A stretch of DNA of 64,000 nt from Gordonia malaquae NBRC 108250 (GTDB taxonomy: Bacteria > Actinomycetota > Actinomycetes > Mycobacteriales > Mycobacteriaceae), in assembly GCF_000344135.1 (NCBI RefSeq), contig NZ_BAOP01000008.1, forward strand, positions 1-64,000. Reading direction: 5' to 3'. Shown in pieces: positions 26,190 through 34,890 of the stretch. Under the pieces are notes generated by a model. That model made no database searches. It was not told the DNA's origin and saw nothing but the letters and a program-made list of their open reading frames with translations. A program made the position numbers and the translations under genes. Each line of letters starts with the position of its first letter. The first letter of the stretch is position 1.

Positions 26190-26190
26190 G

Positions 26191-27123
26191 TCAGTCGGTC
26201 CCTTCCAGCAGTCGTGCGAACCAGTCGTGTGATTCGCTGTGGTCCGGCGGCACGTCGGGGATGCCCCGGTCGATGGGCCACGAACCGAGATAGACCACCC
26301 GCTCGGATCCGCGGTGCAGTGCCCTCAGAGCCTCTCCGACGGCGGCGTCGTCGATGTGACCGCAGGCGTCGAGGTAGAAGCGGTACTGGCCGGGAGCGCC
26401 GGCGCCCCGCGGGCGGGATTCGATGCGGGTCAGGTCGACGCCGCGTGTGGCGAACTCGTTCATCGCGGTCACCAGGGAGCCCGGAACGTTCGGCAGATCG
26501 AGGATCACGCTCGTGCGGTCGGTGCCCGTCGCCGGTGTCGGTCGCCCGGGCGGCCCGATCAGCAGGAATCGGGTGACGGCGTCGTCGGAGTCGGCCACGT
26601 GTTCGGCGATGGGCGTCAGATCGTGCAGTCTCGCGGCGGCGGCCGTGGTGACGGCGGCGTCGGCTCGACCGGCTGCGACGTCTGCGGCGGCGCCTGCGTT
26701 CGACGTTGCGATGACGAACTCGGCGTTGCCGAATCGTTCGCCGACACTGCGTCTCACCTGCGCGGACGCCACCGGGTAGGCGGCGATTGTGCGAACGGCG
26801 TCGTCGGAGATCGGTGTGCGTGCGGCGATGGTGAACGCGATGTCGAGTGACACTTCGGCATACGCCTGGACACGGCGCTGACCGTCGTGGGGGACGAGGG
26901 CGTCCATCGTGGCGGGGACGGCGCCTTCAAGCGAGCTCTCGATCGGCACGCAGCCGAAGTCGGCTGTGCCCGAGCGTACCGCGGCGATCACAGCGAGCGG
27001 ACTGGCCAGCGGTGATTTCTCGACGGTCTCGTCGTGCGGCGCCCTGGCGAGAATCTCGTCGAGGGCCATCTCGGTGAAGGTGCCTGCGGGACCGAAGTAA
27101 GCGAAGACTGGCACGTGGTCCAC
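26191..27123 (-). CDS. pheA: Prephenate dehydratase
   Basis: Converts prephenate to phenylpyruvate in phenylalanine synthesis. The catalytic domain (residues ~1-190) has AYFGPAGTFTEMAL, FGCVPIESSLEGAVPATMDAL and the hallmark TRFLLIG. A C-terminal ACT domain (~205-285) with VPGSLVTAMNEFATRGVDLTRIESRP should bind phenylalanine for feedback control. GTG start. Orthologue of Rv3838c by position. Confidence 0.96.
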   Translation of the reverse strand: MDHVPVFAYFGPAGTFTEMALDEILARAPHDETVEKSPLASPLAVIAAVRSGTADFGCVPIESSLEGAVPATMDALVPHDGQRRVQAYAEVSLDIAFTIAARTPISDDAVRTIAAYPVASAQVRRSVGERFGNAEFVIATSNAGAAADVAAGRADAAVTTAAAARLHDLTPIAEHVADSDDAVTRFLLIGPPGRPTPATGTDRTSVILDLPNVPGSLVTAMNEFATRGVDLTRIESRPRGAGAPGQYRFYLDACGHIDDAAVGEALRALHRGSERVVYLGSWPIDRGIPDVPPDHSESHDWFARLLEGTD

Positions 27124-27209
27124 AGTAACCGAGCATCACAGAGTTCGGCTCGGCCTGATCGCCACCGTTGACGGACGCCGCACGGCGCACTAAGTTAGGG
27201 TCACATTAC

Positions 27210-27228
27210 TTAGGGTTGCCTATCAACG
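27210..27228 (+). promoter_or_regulatory. Possible IdeR/DtxR iron box
   Basis: TTAGGGTTGCCTATCAACG matches the DtxR/IdeR consensus at about 12 of 19 positions, strongest in its left half. A second TTAGG lies 15 bp upstream. It is 16 bp before the ATG of the DUF2470 gene, where it could block transcription. Confidence 0.4.
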
Positions 27229-27243
27229 ATTCGAGGAGTGCAG

Positions 27244-28008
27244 ATGCCGAACGGTTCCACGCAGACCATCGCCGCGCCGTGCGACGCCGAGCAGATCCAG
27301 ACGGCGTGCCGGCGTGCCACCGGAGGCACCCTCTCGGTCGACGGCTCCGACGCCGCCTGCGACTCCGTCACCATGATTCACCTGTTCGAGGGTGATGCGT
27401 TCCTCCTGCTGTCCGACGACGCGCCCGCGATCGGCGTGGCACACGGCGACGGCGAGACGTCGGCCGTGTTGGAGGTGATCGACACGGCGCCGCTACAGCT
27501 CCGCGAACGGGTCCGGTCGCTGATCTGGCTCACCGGAAAGCTCTTCGAGGTGCCCGCCGACATGCAGCGCGAACTCGCTGTCGAGATCGCCGGAGATCAT
27601 CCGGACGAACGACTCCTCGACATCGGGCACGGCTACACGATGATTCGCATGGCGATCGAATCGGCCGTCATCGCCTCCACCTCGGGTGCGGGCGCGGTGC
27701 CCGTGGAGACTCTCGCCTGCGCCGAGCCGGACGTCTTCTGGGCCTTCGAGGGCGATTGGCTGGCACACCTGGAGTCCGACCACGCTGATCTCGTCCACCA
27801 GCTCGCGCGGCGCTTTCCGCCTGCGCTCCGCACCGGTCGTGTGCGGCCCCTGCGGTTGGATCGTTTCGGCATCACCTTCCGTATCGAGACCGCCGACTCC
27901 GACGACGACGTCCGCCTGCCGTTCAGTCGACCCGTCGCGCGCGTCGCCGACCTGTCGGCGGCCCTTCACGCGCTGGCCATGCACCCTTCTCTCGATCATC
28001 TGATGTGA
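27244..28008 (+). CDS. DUF2470-domain protein
   Basis: A 254-residue protein. The C-terminal half (SDHADLVHQLARRFPPAL, VRPLRLDRFGITFRIE, DDVRLPFSRPVARVADLSAALHALA) fits DUF2470, a domain found at the end of heme-utilisation and HugZ-type proteins. The N-terminal half (LSVDGSDAACDSVTMIHLFEGDAFLLL, TAPLQLRERVRSLIWLTGKL) has the split-barrel style of the same group. I chose ATG 27244 because GAGGAG lies 5 nt before it. Position matches Rv3839, which I recall as IdeR-linked, and an iron-box-like sequence is present upstream, so an iron or heme role is likely. Confidence 0.75.
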   Translation: MPNGSTQTIAAPCDAEQIQTACRRATGGTLSVDGSDAACDSVTMIHLFEGDAFLLLSDDAPAIGVAHGDGETSAVLEVIDTAPLQLRERVRSLIWLTGKLFEVPADMQRELAVEIAGDHPDERLLDIGHGYTMIRMAIESAVIASTSGAGAVPVETLACAEPDVFWAFEGDWLAHLESDHADLVHQLARRFPPALRTGRVRPLRLDRFGITFRIETADSDDDVRLPFSRPVARVADLSAALHALAMHPSLDHLM

Positions 28009-28020
28009 CGCGGGAACTGT

Positions 28021-28057
28021 GGCGACTCTTCTCGGTCTGAGAGCGGGAGAAGTCGCC
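28021..28057 (+). terminator. Hairpin after DUF2470 gene
   Basis: GGCGACT..TCTC pairs with GAGAAGTCGCC around a short loop, with a small bulge; 12 bp after the stop. Confidence 0.5.
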
Positions 28058-28074
28058 GACGTTAGAGTCGTGCT

Positions 28075-28833
28075 GTGCGAGTGGAGGATCCGAGGCAGCG
28101 GCGGGCGATCATCGTTGAACTTGTCATCGTCGGAATCCTGACTTTCGGCTTCTCTGCTCTTTCGGCGATCCTGTCGCTGATCGAGGCCCGACTCGGCGCG
28201 GGCATCTCGGAGACGACAGTCGCGCTGAATCCTGCCGAGTCGTCGTCGGTGGTCATCGATGTGATTCGGCAGTCGATGCGCGCGGTCCGCCTGTTCGCGA
28301 TCGGGGCCCTCGGCGCATATCTGCTGTGGCGGACGGGAATCCGACTCAAAGACGTCGGGCTGGGACGGCCGGCGAAGCGCGATCTGGTGCCGGGCGTCGG
28401 GCTGGCCGCTGTCATCGGAATCCCGGGGCTCGCCCTTGTCGCCGCGTCAACGGCCGTCGGCTGGAATGCGCACCTGATCCCCGCTCCGGAGGGGAGTCCG
28501 TGGTGGCGGATTCTGCTGCTCTGCGTCATCGCGGCGGGCAATGCTGTGGCCGAAGAGGTGATCGTCGTCGCCTACTTCATGACAAGGCTGCGCCAGTTGG
28601 GGGTCGGCGAGGGGGCGACACTCGTGTCGTCGGCCGTGCTGCGTGGCGGCTACCACCTCTATCAGGGCATCGGCGGCGGCGTCGGCAACGTCGTGATGGG
28701 CCTGGTGTTCGGACGCTGGTATCAGAAGACGAATCGTCTGTGGCCGCTGATCATTGCGCACACGCTCATCGATGTGCTCGCGTTCGTCGGGTACGCGCTG
28801 CTCGCCGACCACCTCGGCTGGCTCGGATTGTGA
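28075..28833 (+). CDS. CPBP-family intramembrane metalloprotease
   Basis: A 252-residue polytopic protein of the CAAX-protease/bacteriocin-processing (CPBP, Abi) family. Membrane helices surround the motif AEEVIVVAYFMTRL (glutamate pair, ~residues 160-172). Further motifs are AVLRGGYHLYQG (His) and PLIIAHTLIDVLAFVG (His). Substrates are unknown; the family covers prenyl-protein processing and self-immunity. GTG start; very little room upstream for a ribosome site. Confidence 0.85.
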   Translation: MRVEDPRQRRAIIVELVIVGILTFGFSALSAILSLIEARLGAGISETTVALNPAESSSVVIDVIRQSMRAVRLFAIGALGAYLLWRTGIRLKDVGLGRPAKRDLVPGVGLAAVIGIPGLALVAASTAVGWNAHLIPAPEGSPWWRILLLCVIAAGNAVAEEVIVVAYFMTRLRQLGVGEGATLVSSAVLRGGYHLYQGIGGGVGNVVMGLVFGRWYQKTNRLWPLIIAHTLIDVLAFVGYALLADHLGWLGL

Positions 28834-28992
28834 CGGGAGCGAAGACGGGGGGAGCGCGGCGTGGATCAAGCTGGGGACAGGCCCCGCGATCCTCGCCGCG
28901 CTCCAACGATCCGAGCAGCTCCCTCCCAAGAGCCCCGATTCCACCCGGATCGAGCTTTGTCTGCCGCTGCTCCTCTCGGAACCTGGCGGCTT

Positions 28993-29018
28993 GTTGTGAG
29001 ACTTCGCAGTCTCACAAC
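28993..29018. terminator. Hairpin between convergent genes
   Basis: A perfect 11-bp stem GTTGTGAGACT / AGTCTCACAAC with loop TCGC, between stops at 28833 (+) and 29116 (-). The rest of this 282-bp gap shows nothing recognisable. Confidence 0.65.
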
Positions 29019-29115
29019 CGACTGAACGAACCTATCACGCGATTATCGGTCCCGCATAGAGCTGGTGTGACATTGGGCGTTGTAAACGTGCCTACCGGGC
29101 ACACATACCGCTGAA

Positions 29116-29754
29116 TCAGTCAGGATCGACCGCAATGCGAATTAGGAGATCGGCCAGCAAATCGACGACCATCTCGCGATCTGGCTGCGGATCGGCCGTC
29201 GCCCAACGGTGGACCACCGCCGTCATCGACCCGATGAACGCCGTGGCGCTGTAGTCGATCGGCTTCGACGTCGTGCCCGGCAGCGACGCGATCATCGTGC
29301 CCATGTACCGCGCCCACTGGTCGCGACTGAGGATGCGATGCGATTCCATGGCCTCGGAGATGCCGCCGATCTCGATGAACGCGCACCGCACGATCCGCGA
29401 ATCTCCGGCAACCGCGTCGAGATAGGCTCGCATCGCATTCTGGGCGACCCCGTACACGTCCGTGTGATCGCTGTCGGCGATCGCATTGGACACCCGCTCC
29501 AATGCGGTCGTCTGAATGCCCTGATAGATCTCGGTGAGCAATTCCTCGCTGCCGGAGTACTCCTCATAGAACTGGCGGCGCGACAGGCCGGCCTCGGCGC
29601 ACAGCGCGGAGATCGTCACCCTCGCGAAGCCGAGCGTTCCGAAAAGTTCCAGACCTGCCGCCTTGAACCGCGCCTGCCGATCGGCACGACGATCCGCCAA
29701 CGACTGCCCGCGATACGAGCGGGCAGACGGTCGGGTCGGGTCGTCGGACGTCAC
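29116..29754 (-). CDS. TetR-family regulator
   Basis: A 212-residue regulator. The helix-turn-helix is at ~20-65: FKAAGLELFGTLGFARVTISALCAEAGLSRRQFYEEYSGSEELL. The long ligand-binding part includes a TetR_C-like region with SATAFIGSMTAVVHRWA. I chose GTG 29754 because AGGA lies just upstream and the next gene's stop is at 29769; the longer frame runs back into that gene. It probably forms an operon with the Rieske/MBL gene and may control it. Confidence 0.88.
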   Translation of the reverse strand: MTSDDPTRPSARSYRGQSLADRRADRQARFKAAGLELFGTLGFARVTISALCAEAGLSRRQFYEEYSGSEELLTEIYQGIQTTALERVSNAIADSDHTDVYGVAQNAMRAYLDAVAGDSRIVRCAFIEIGGISEAMESHRILSRDQWARYMGTMIASLPGTTSKPIDYSATAFIGSMTAVVHRWATADPQPDREMVVDLLADLLIRIAVDPD

Positions 29755-29768
29755 GGGAGTAGTTCCTA

Positions 29769-31346
29769 TCAGGCCCGGGCGCGCTCGGACCGCAATTCGT
29801 GGCCTTTTGACGTGAGGCAGCGCCCACTCGAGAGGTCCCACTGCCATCCGTGCAGGTTGCAGGTCAGCTTCTCTCCTTCGACGACGCCGAACTTGCTCAG
29901 ATCCGCCTTCAGATGCGGGCATCGTCGTTGGATGTTCCAGCCGTCGAGCTCGATGGACGCGGAATCGTCGTGAGCCTCGTTGAACCACCCGTCGGCGTAC
30001 GCGATCCGCTCGTCGGTGAGGCACTTGAAGAACGTGTACAGGTACTCGTTGTAGCCGCCGATGCGCCACGTGGTGAAGCGGGTCGACAGGAAGATCGTGT
30101 TGACCCAGTCAGGTTCGTTGTCACGCAACACGGTGCGGACCAACTCGGGAGCGATGCGGAAGCCGTACCGGTACTTGCCGTCGCCGTCCTCCTTCATCCG
30201 CACGATGCGCTTCGGGAAGTCGAGCACAAACGTCTCGTCGCCCACCATCAGGCCGACCGGGTAGCCGATGCCGTCCGAGATCAGGTCGGACGCCGCCATG
30301 ATCGGCTCGAACAGCGCCTTGAGCTGTGGCAGGAGCGGCTCACCGTCGGCGTCGGCCCACGTCGCCTTCTCGGCGGCGATGATCGGCGCGAACTTGGCCT
30401 TCATGGAGTCGAGATACGCCTTCTTGCCCTCGCCGAACACCTGCTCCGGCGGGTAGGGATGCGAGATCTCGAGCAGCTCGTCGGCGCGGAAGTCGGCCTT
30501 CGAGCCCGACACCATCATCAAGCCGCGGTGCTTGACGCCGTCGTCGGTCCCGTGGACCCGCATCTGCTCCAGGAAGTCGGCCTGGTCGGGGAAGATGCTG
30601 GCCTTGTCGGCGTCGCTGCCGGTGTTGAAGTCGTTGAGGACGTACAGGTCGTCGTCCAGGAACATCGGCGGACCAGCTGACGGAACCACCCAGGTCGCTC
30701 CCACCTGCTCGATGTACGACCGAGCACGATCCATGCCGCGCTGACGCTTCTGCATCGCGAAGTTCGCCTTCGACTTCCGCGGAATGTCGTAGACCATCGG
30801 GTACCAGATGGCGCCCGAGTACTGCAGCAGGTGGACGTCCACCCGCCCGAACTCCTCGCGGATCACGTCGAGATCGATCGGCCGGGCATCGTTCATGTTG
30901 AAGCAGACGGTCTCGCCGTCGTCGACGATGAGCCCGGAGTCGCCGATCGGACCGTCGGCCGGTGCGCGCAGGGCGATGATCATCACATCGAGATCGCCCT
31001 TGGGGCCGGAGACTCGATGTTTCTTCGAATCGTCGGTCTCGACGAACTTGGTGAATCCGAGGCGTTCGAGCTCGCGCTTGAGATCCGGCACGGGGTAGTC
31101 GGGGAGGAGGACGGTCGCGTCCTTGTTGACGTTCTCGAGCAGGTTCTTCTCGTCGAAGTGATCACGGTGAAGATGCGAGACGTACAGGTAGTCGCAGTCC
31201 CCGATGTCTTTCCAGTCGAGTTCGGTGTTGTCCGGGAACGGGATCCACGACGCGAAGTAGGCCGGGTTCACCCAGGGATCGCACACGATGGAGCCGGCCG
31301 CGGTCTGGATGTGGAATCCGGCGTGGCCGATGCTGGTGATCTGCAC
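29769..31346 (-). CDS. Metallo-beta-lactamase fold plus Rieske [2Fe-2S] protein
   Basis: A two-domain protein of 525 residues. The N-terminal MBL-fold hydrolase-like domain starts ITSIGHAGFHIQTAAGSIVCDPWVNPAYFASW and has the metal motif SHLHRDHFD (~residues 57-65). A long middle region follows. The C-terminal Rieske domain has ligands CPHLKADL and CNLHGW (~residues 477-505). The arrangement recalls CMP-N-acetylneuraminate hydroxylase-like proteins and Rv3818 of M. tuberculosis. It is probably an iron oxidoreductase of unknown substrate. GTG start. Confidence 0.85.
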   Translation of the reverse strand: MQITSIGHAGFHIQTAAGSIVCDPWVNPAYFASWIPFPDNTELDWKDIGDCDYLYVSHLHRDHFDEKNLLENVNKDATVLLPDYPVPDLKRELERLGFTKFVETDDSKKHRVSGPKGDLDVMIIALRAPADGPIGDSGLIVDDGETVCFNMNDARPIDLDVIREEFGRVDVHLLQYSGAIWYPMVYDIPRKSKANFAMQKRQRGMDRARSYIEQVGATWVVPSAGPPMFLDDDLYVLNDFNTGSDADKASIFPDQADFLEQMRVHGTDDGVKHRGLMMVSGSKADFRADELLEISHPYPPEQVFGEGKKAYLDSMKAKFAPIIAAEKATWADADGEPLLPQLKALFEPIMAASDLISDGIGYPVGLMVGDETFVLDFPKRIVRMKEDGDGKYRYGFRIAPELVRTVLRDNEPDWVNTIFLSTRFTTWRIGGYNEYLYTFFKCLTDERIAYADGWFNEAHDDSASIELDGWNIQRRCPHLKADLSKFGVVEGEKLTCNLHGWQWDLSSGRCLTSKGHELRSERARA

Positions 31347-31494
31347 GGAGCTGGTGCCTTTCGGTCGAGACTGTCACCTGCCGGGTTGGGCGGTGATGAG
31401 CGCTGCGAGGAGTACGACGTCGGCGACTCCTCCTACGTTGAGGATATCGCCGAGTGGGCCGGTTCTGTGCGTCGCCGGTATGACCTAAGTCCCG

Positions 31495-32070
31495 TCAGGC
31501 GCTGATCCCGGCGGTCAGGATGGCGGCCAGCTCGCGGTATGCGTCCGCGTCGGCGAGGCCGGTCGCGTCGCGCACGGCGCCCTGCTGGATGCGGACCATC
31601 GTCGTCGCGGCCAGATCGGCGGCGAACGCCGCGTGCACATCACGGAAGCATCCCGCGGCGACGCCTGCGTCGATCAACTCCTTGACGCGGTCCGCGGCGA
31701 TGCGGGTGTTCTGCTCGTACGCCTCGCGCGCGGGCGGGAACGCCGCCACATCGGCGAGCCACTGCGGAGAGGCGCCCGACAGTGCGCGCCCGACTGCGGC
31801 GAGGTACACGGTGATCTGCTCGCGCGGGCCGTCGGAGGCTTCGACGGCGGCTTCCACATCGCGCGTCGCGCGGCGGAAGAAGCCGATCGTCGTCGCCCGG
31901 ACCAGGTCGTCTTTGCTGGGTGCGAGGTTGTAGAGCGTGGATTTGGAGCATTTGAGGCGAGCGGCGATCGTGTCGAGGGTGAGGTGCGTGAAGCCCTCGG
32001 TGAGAAACAGGGAGAGCAGGTCGTCGAACAGCTGAGCGTGGCGCGCGGTGGCGAACGTCGACGAGGTCAT
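31495..32070 (-). CDS. TetR-family regulator of the divergent acyl-CoA dehydrogenase
   Basis: A 191-residue regulator. Helix-turn-helix at ~10-50: LFDDLLSLFLTEGFTHLTLDTIAARLKCSKSTLYNLAPSKDDLV. The family C-terminal part reads FRDVHAAFAADLAATTMVRIQQGAV. I chose ATG 32070; the earlier frame start would lie inside the operator array. It is divergent from the acyl-CoA dehydrogenase gene, with repeated AGTACT sites between, so it most likely represses both itself and that gene. Confidence 0.9.
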   Translation of the reverse strand: MTSSTFATARHAQLFDDLLSLFLTEGFTHLTLDTIAARLKCSKSTLYNLAPSKDDLVRATTIGFFRRATRDVEAAVEASDGPREQITVYLAAVGRALSGASPQWLADVAAFPPAREAYEQNTRIAADRVKELIDAGVAAGCFRDVHAAFAADLAATTMVRIQQGAVRDATGLADADAYRELAAILTAGISA

Positions 32071-32077
32071 GGCACCA

Positions 32078-32146
32078 CAGTAGTACTGGCGAAGCTCTTG
32101 TAGTACTGCCACGACGGCAGTACTCTGATCGCATCTTCAGTACTGT
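32078..32146. promoter_or_regulatory. AGTACT operator array between TetR and acyl-CoA dehydrogenase
   Basis: AGTACTGCC (32102-32110) and GGCAGTACT (32116-32124) form a perfect 9-bp inverted repeat with a 5-bp spacer. CAGTAGTACTGGC lies at 32078-32090 and the 8-bp palindrome CAGTACTG at 32138-32145. These are four AGTACT sites in 69 bp. Confidence 0.75.
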
Positions 32147-32169
32147 CCGAACTCGCGAGGAGCCCCGCC

Positions 32170-33306
32170 GTGCCTGCTGACCGCCTGCTGCCGACCGAAG
32201 AGGCGCGTGACCTCATCGACTTGACTCGTGACATCGCCGACAAGGTCCTGGCGCCGATCGTCGACGAGCACGAAAAAGCCGAGAAGTACCCCGACGGAGT
32301 GTTCGAGACCCTGGGCGAGGCCGGGCTGCTGAGCCTGCCGTACCCGGAGGAGTGGGGCGGCGGAGGTCAGCCGTACGAGGTGTACCTGCAGGTTCTCGAG
32401 GAGATCGCGTCCCGCTGGGCGGCCGTCGGCGTCGCGGTGAGTGTGCACAGTCTCGCGTGCCATCCGCTGTTCGCCTTCGGAACTCAGGAGCAGAAGGAGC
32501 AGTGGCTGCCAGACATGCTCGGCGGCTCGACCATCGGCGCGTACAGCCTGTCGGAGCCGCAAGCCGGATCCGATGCAGCGGCTTTGGCGTGCAAGGCGTC
32601 CAAGGTCGACGGCGGGTATTCGGTCACCGGCGAGAAGGCGTGGATCACCCACGGCGGCGTCGCCGACTTCTACAACCTCTTTGCGCGAACCGGCGAGGGA
32701 TCGAAGGGCATCTCCTGCTTCCTCGTCCCCGACGGCGTGGACGGCCTCACCTTCGGTCGACCCGAGGAGAAGATGGGACTCACCGCGGTGCCCACCACCT
32801 CCGCTCGCTACGACGGCGTCCACCTGCCGGATGAGCGGCGCATCGGCACCGAGGGGCAGGGCCTGCAGATCGCGTTCAGTGCATTGGACTCCGGGCGTCT
32901 GGGCATCGCCGCGGTCGCGACCGGCATCGCACAGGCGGCGCTCGACGAAGCCGTCGCCTACGCCAAAGAACGGGAGACGTTCGGCCGCAAGATCATCGAT
33001 CACCAGGGCCTGGGCTTCCTGCTCGCCGACATGGCCGCCGCGGTCGACTCGGCACGCGCCACCTACCTCGACGCCGCACGTCGCCGCGACGCCGGCCTCC
33101 CGTACTCGCGGAACGCGTCGGTCGCCAAGCTCATCGCCACCGACGCCGCGATGAAGGTCACCACCGACGCCGTCCAGGTGCTCGGCGGCAACGGGTACAC
33201 CCGCGACTTCCGGCCCGAGCGGCTCATGCGCGAGGCCAAGATCACCCAGATCTTCGAGGGGACCAACCAGATCCAGCGACTCGTCATCAGCCGTTCGCTG
33301 GCGTGA
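32170..33306 (+). CDS. Acyl-CoA dehydrogenase
   Basis: An FAD enzyme making the first alpha-beta double bond in fatty-acyl-CoA breakdown. It has the full family layout: an N-terminal helical domain, YSLSEPQAGSDAAALACKA and GEKAWITHGG signatures, and the C-terminal domain with KERETFGRKIIDHQGLGFLLADM and QVLGGNGYTRDFRPERLMREAKITQIFEGTNQIQRLVI. The catalytic Glu is the one in IFEGTNQIQ (short-chain/butyryl type position). GTG start after GAGGAGC. Controlled by the divergent TetR, on the evidence of the operator array. Confidence 0.95.
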   Translation: MPADRLLPTEEARDLIDLTRDIADKVLAPIVDEHEKAEKYPDGVFETLGEAGLLSLPYPEEWGGGGQPYEVYLQVLEEIASRWAAVGVAVSVHSLACHPLFAFGTQEQKEQWLPDMLGGSTIGAYSLSEPQAGSDAAALACKASKVDGGYSVTGEKAWITHGGVADFYNLFARTGEGSKGISCFLVPDGVDGLTFGRPEEKMGLTAVPTTSARYDGVHLPDERRIGTEGQGLQIAFSALDSGRLGIAAVATGIAQAALDEAVAYAKERETFGRKIIDHQGLGFLLADMAAAVDSARATYLDAARRRDAGLPYSRNASVAKLIATDAAMKVTTDAVQVLGGNGYTRDFRPERLMREAKITQIFEGTNQIQRLVISRSLA

Positions 33307-33353
33307 CCCGTTCGTCCGCGGGCAGAGCATGGCTCACCGACTAGGCTTGTCGC

Positions 33354-34100
33354 ATGGAACCCGTGTACGCGTCTGTGATCTCCACCGCCCGCATGTTGTG
33401 GCTCGCGCAGGGCCTCAAGTTCGACATCTCGGGTGTCGAGAACGTCCCCGCCGACGGACCCGGTGTGGTGGCCTTCAACCACACCGGATACCTCGACTTC
33501 ACCTTCGCGGGCATTCCCGCGTTCCTGCAGGGCCGCCGGTATGTGCGGTTCATGGCGAAGAAGGAAGTGTTCGACAACTCGGTCGGCGGCCCGATCATGC
33601 GGTCGCTCAAGCACATCCCGGTCGACCGGGCCAACGGTGCGCAGAGCTATCAGGACGCGGTCGACTACCTCAAGCGGGGTGAACTCGTCGGCGTCTACCC
33701 GGAGGCCACGATCAGCCGCAGCTTCGAGTTGAAGTCGTTCAAGAGCGGCGCCGCCCGGATGGCCCTCGAATCCGGTGCTCCGCTGGTGCCGACCATCGTG
33801 TGGGGCGCGCAGCGCATCTGGACCAAGGGCCACCCGCGGAGCATGGGCCGCAACGGTTACAAGATCATGGTCGGCGTCGCCGAGCCGATCGCGCCGGAAG
33901 GCACCCCGGAGCAGCTCACTGCACAACTGCACGAGTCGATGCGCGCCAAGCTGACCGAACTGCAGGACAACTACGGCCCGTACCCGCCCGGCGAGTTCTG
34001 GGTGCCCGCTGCTCGTGGCGGCGGTGCTCCGACGCTCGAGGAGGCGAACGCGATGGACGCCGCGGACGCGCAGGAGAAGGCCCGCAAGCGCGGGGAGTGA
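33354..34100 (+). CDS. 1-acyl-glycerol-3-phosphate acyltransferase family protein (first of pair)
   Basis: A PlsC-type acyltransferase of 248 residues. The catalytic FNHTGYLDF (NHx4D form) is at ~42-50. Then come GPIMRSLKHIPVDRANG, the substrate motif VGVYPEATISRSFELK and VPTIVWGAQRIW. It is related over most of its length to the next gene, so the two arose by tandem duplication. Counterparts are the acyltransferase group Rv3814c-Rv3816c. Probable role in phospholipid synthesis; exact acceptor unknown. Confidence 0.9.
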   Translation: MEPVYASVISTARMLWLAQGLKFDISGVENVPADGPGVVAFNHTGYLDFTFAGIPAFLQGRRYVRFMAKKEVFDNSVGGPIMRSLKHIPVDRANGAQSYQDAVDYLKRGELVGVYPEATISRSFELKSFKSGAARMALESGAPLVPTIVWGAQRIWTKGHPRSMGRNGYKIMVGVAEPIAPEGTPEQLTAQLHESMRAKLTELQDNYGPYPPGEFWVPAARGGGAPTLEEANAMDAADAQEKARKRGE

Positions 34101-34101
34101 G

Positions 34102-34890
34102 ATGGAGCCCGTCTACCGCACGCTCGAGCTGATCGCCGCGTCGATTCACGGCGTGCAGGGCACGCGGCGCACGTACACCGGACTGGAGAACATTCCCGCC
34201 GAGGGTGGGGCGGTGATCGCCGTCAACCACACGGGCTTCACCGATTTCATGCCGCTCGGCCTGGCACTGCGGCAGCGCCGGCGGCGGGCGCGGTTCATGG
34301 TGAAGTCCGAGCTCATGGACATCGGCATCATGCGGTTCCTGGTCAAACACTGCCGGGCGGTCCCGGTCGACCGGTCGGCCGGCGCAGACGCCTACCGGGT
34401 CGCCGTCGACGACCTGCGGTCGGGCGAGCTCGTCGGTGTGTACCCGGAGGCCACGATCAGCCGCAGTTTTGAACTCAAAGAGTTCAAGACCGGTGCGGCC
34501 CGGATGGCGCTGGAGGCAGGCGTTCCGGTGATCCCGGTGATCGTGTGGGGCGCCCACCGACAATGGACCAAGGGTGCCACTCGCCGTATGGGACGTCACC
34601 GCATTCCGATCCGCGTCGACGTGGGCGAGCCGATCCGTTTCGACGCCGACAGCGATGTGCACGACGCGACCGCCGCGATGCACGAGGTGATGGCCGAGCA
34701 ACTGCACCGCGTGCAGGACGACTACCAGGACGCTCCCGCGGGCGCGGACTGGGTGCCCGCCCGTCTCGGCGGGTCGGCCCCGACTCCGGAGCAGGCGCTC
34801 GGGTTGGAAGACGCCGACGCCGCCGAGAAGGCGGCTCGCCGTGCCGCGAAGCGTGCGAAGAACCTCGAGAAGAAGCAGGGGAAGAAGTGA
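34102..34890 (+). CDS. 1-acyl-glycerol-3-phosphate acyltransferase family protein (second of pair)
   Basis: A 262-residue paralogue of the preceding protein. It has VNHTGFTDF, KHCRAVPVDRSAGADAY, VGVYPEATISRSFELKEFKTGAARMALEAG and VIPVIVWGAHRQWTKG. It carries a basic, Lys/Ala-rich tail (KAARRAAKRAKNLEKKQGKK). The ATG lies 1 bp after the previous stop, and its stop overlaps the GTG of the HAD gene (GTGA). Three genes thus form one operon. Confidence 0.9.
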   Translation: MEPVYRTLELIAASIHGVQGTRRTYTGLENIPAEGGAVIAVNHTGFTDFMPLGLALRQRRRRARFMVKSELMDIGIMRFLVKHCRAVPVDRSAGADAYRVAVDDLRSGELVGVYPEATISRSFELKEFKTGAARMALEAGVPVIPVIVWGAHRQWTKGATRRMGRHRIPIRVDVGEPIRFDADSDVHDATAAMHEVMAEQLHRVQDDYQDAPAGADWVPARLGGSAPTPEQALGLEDADAAEKAARRAAKRAKNLEKKQGKK

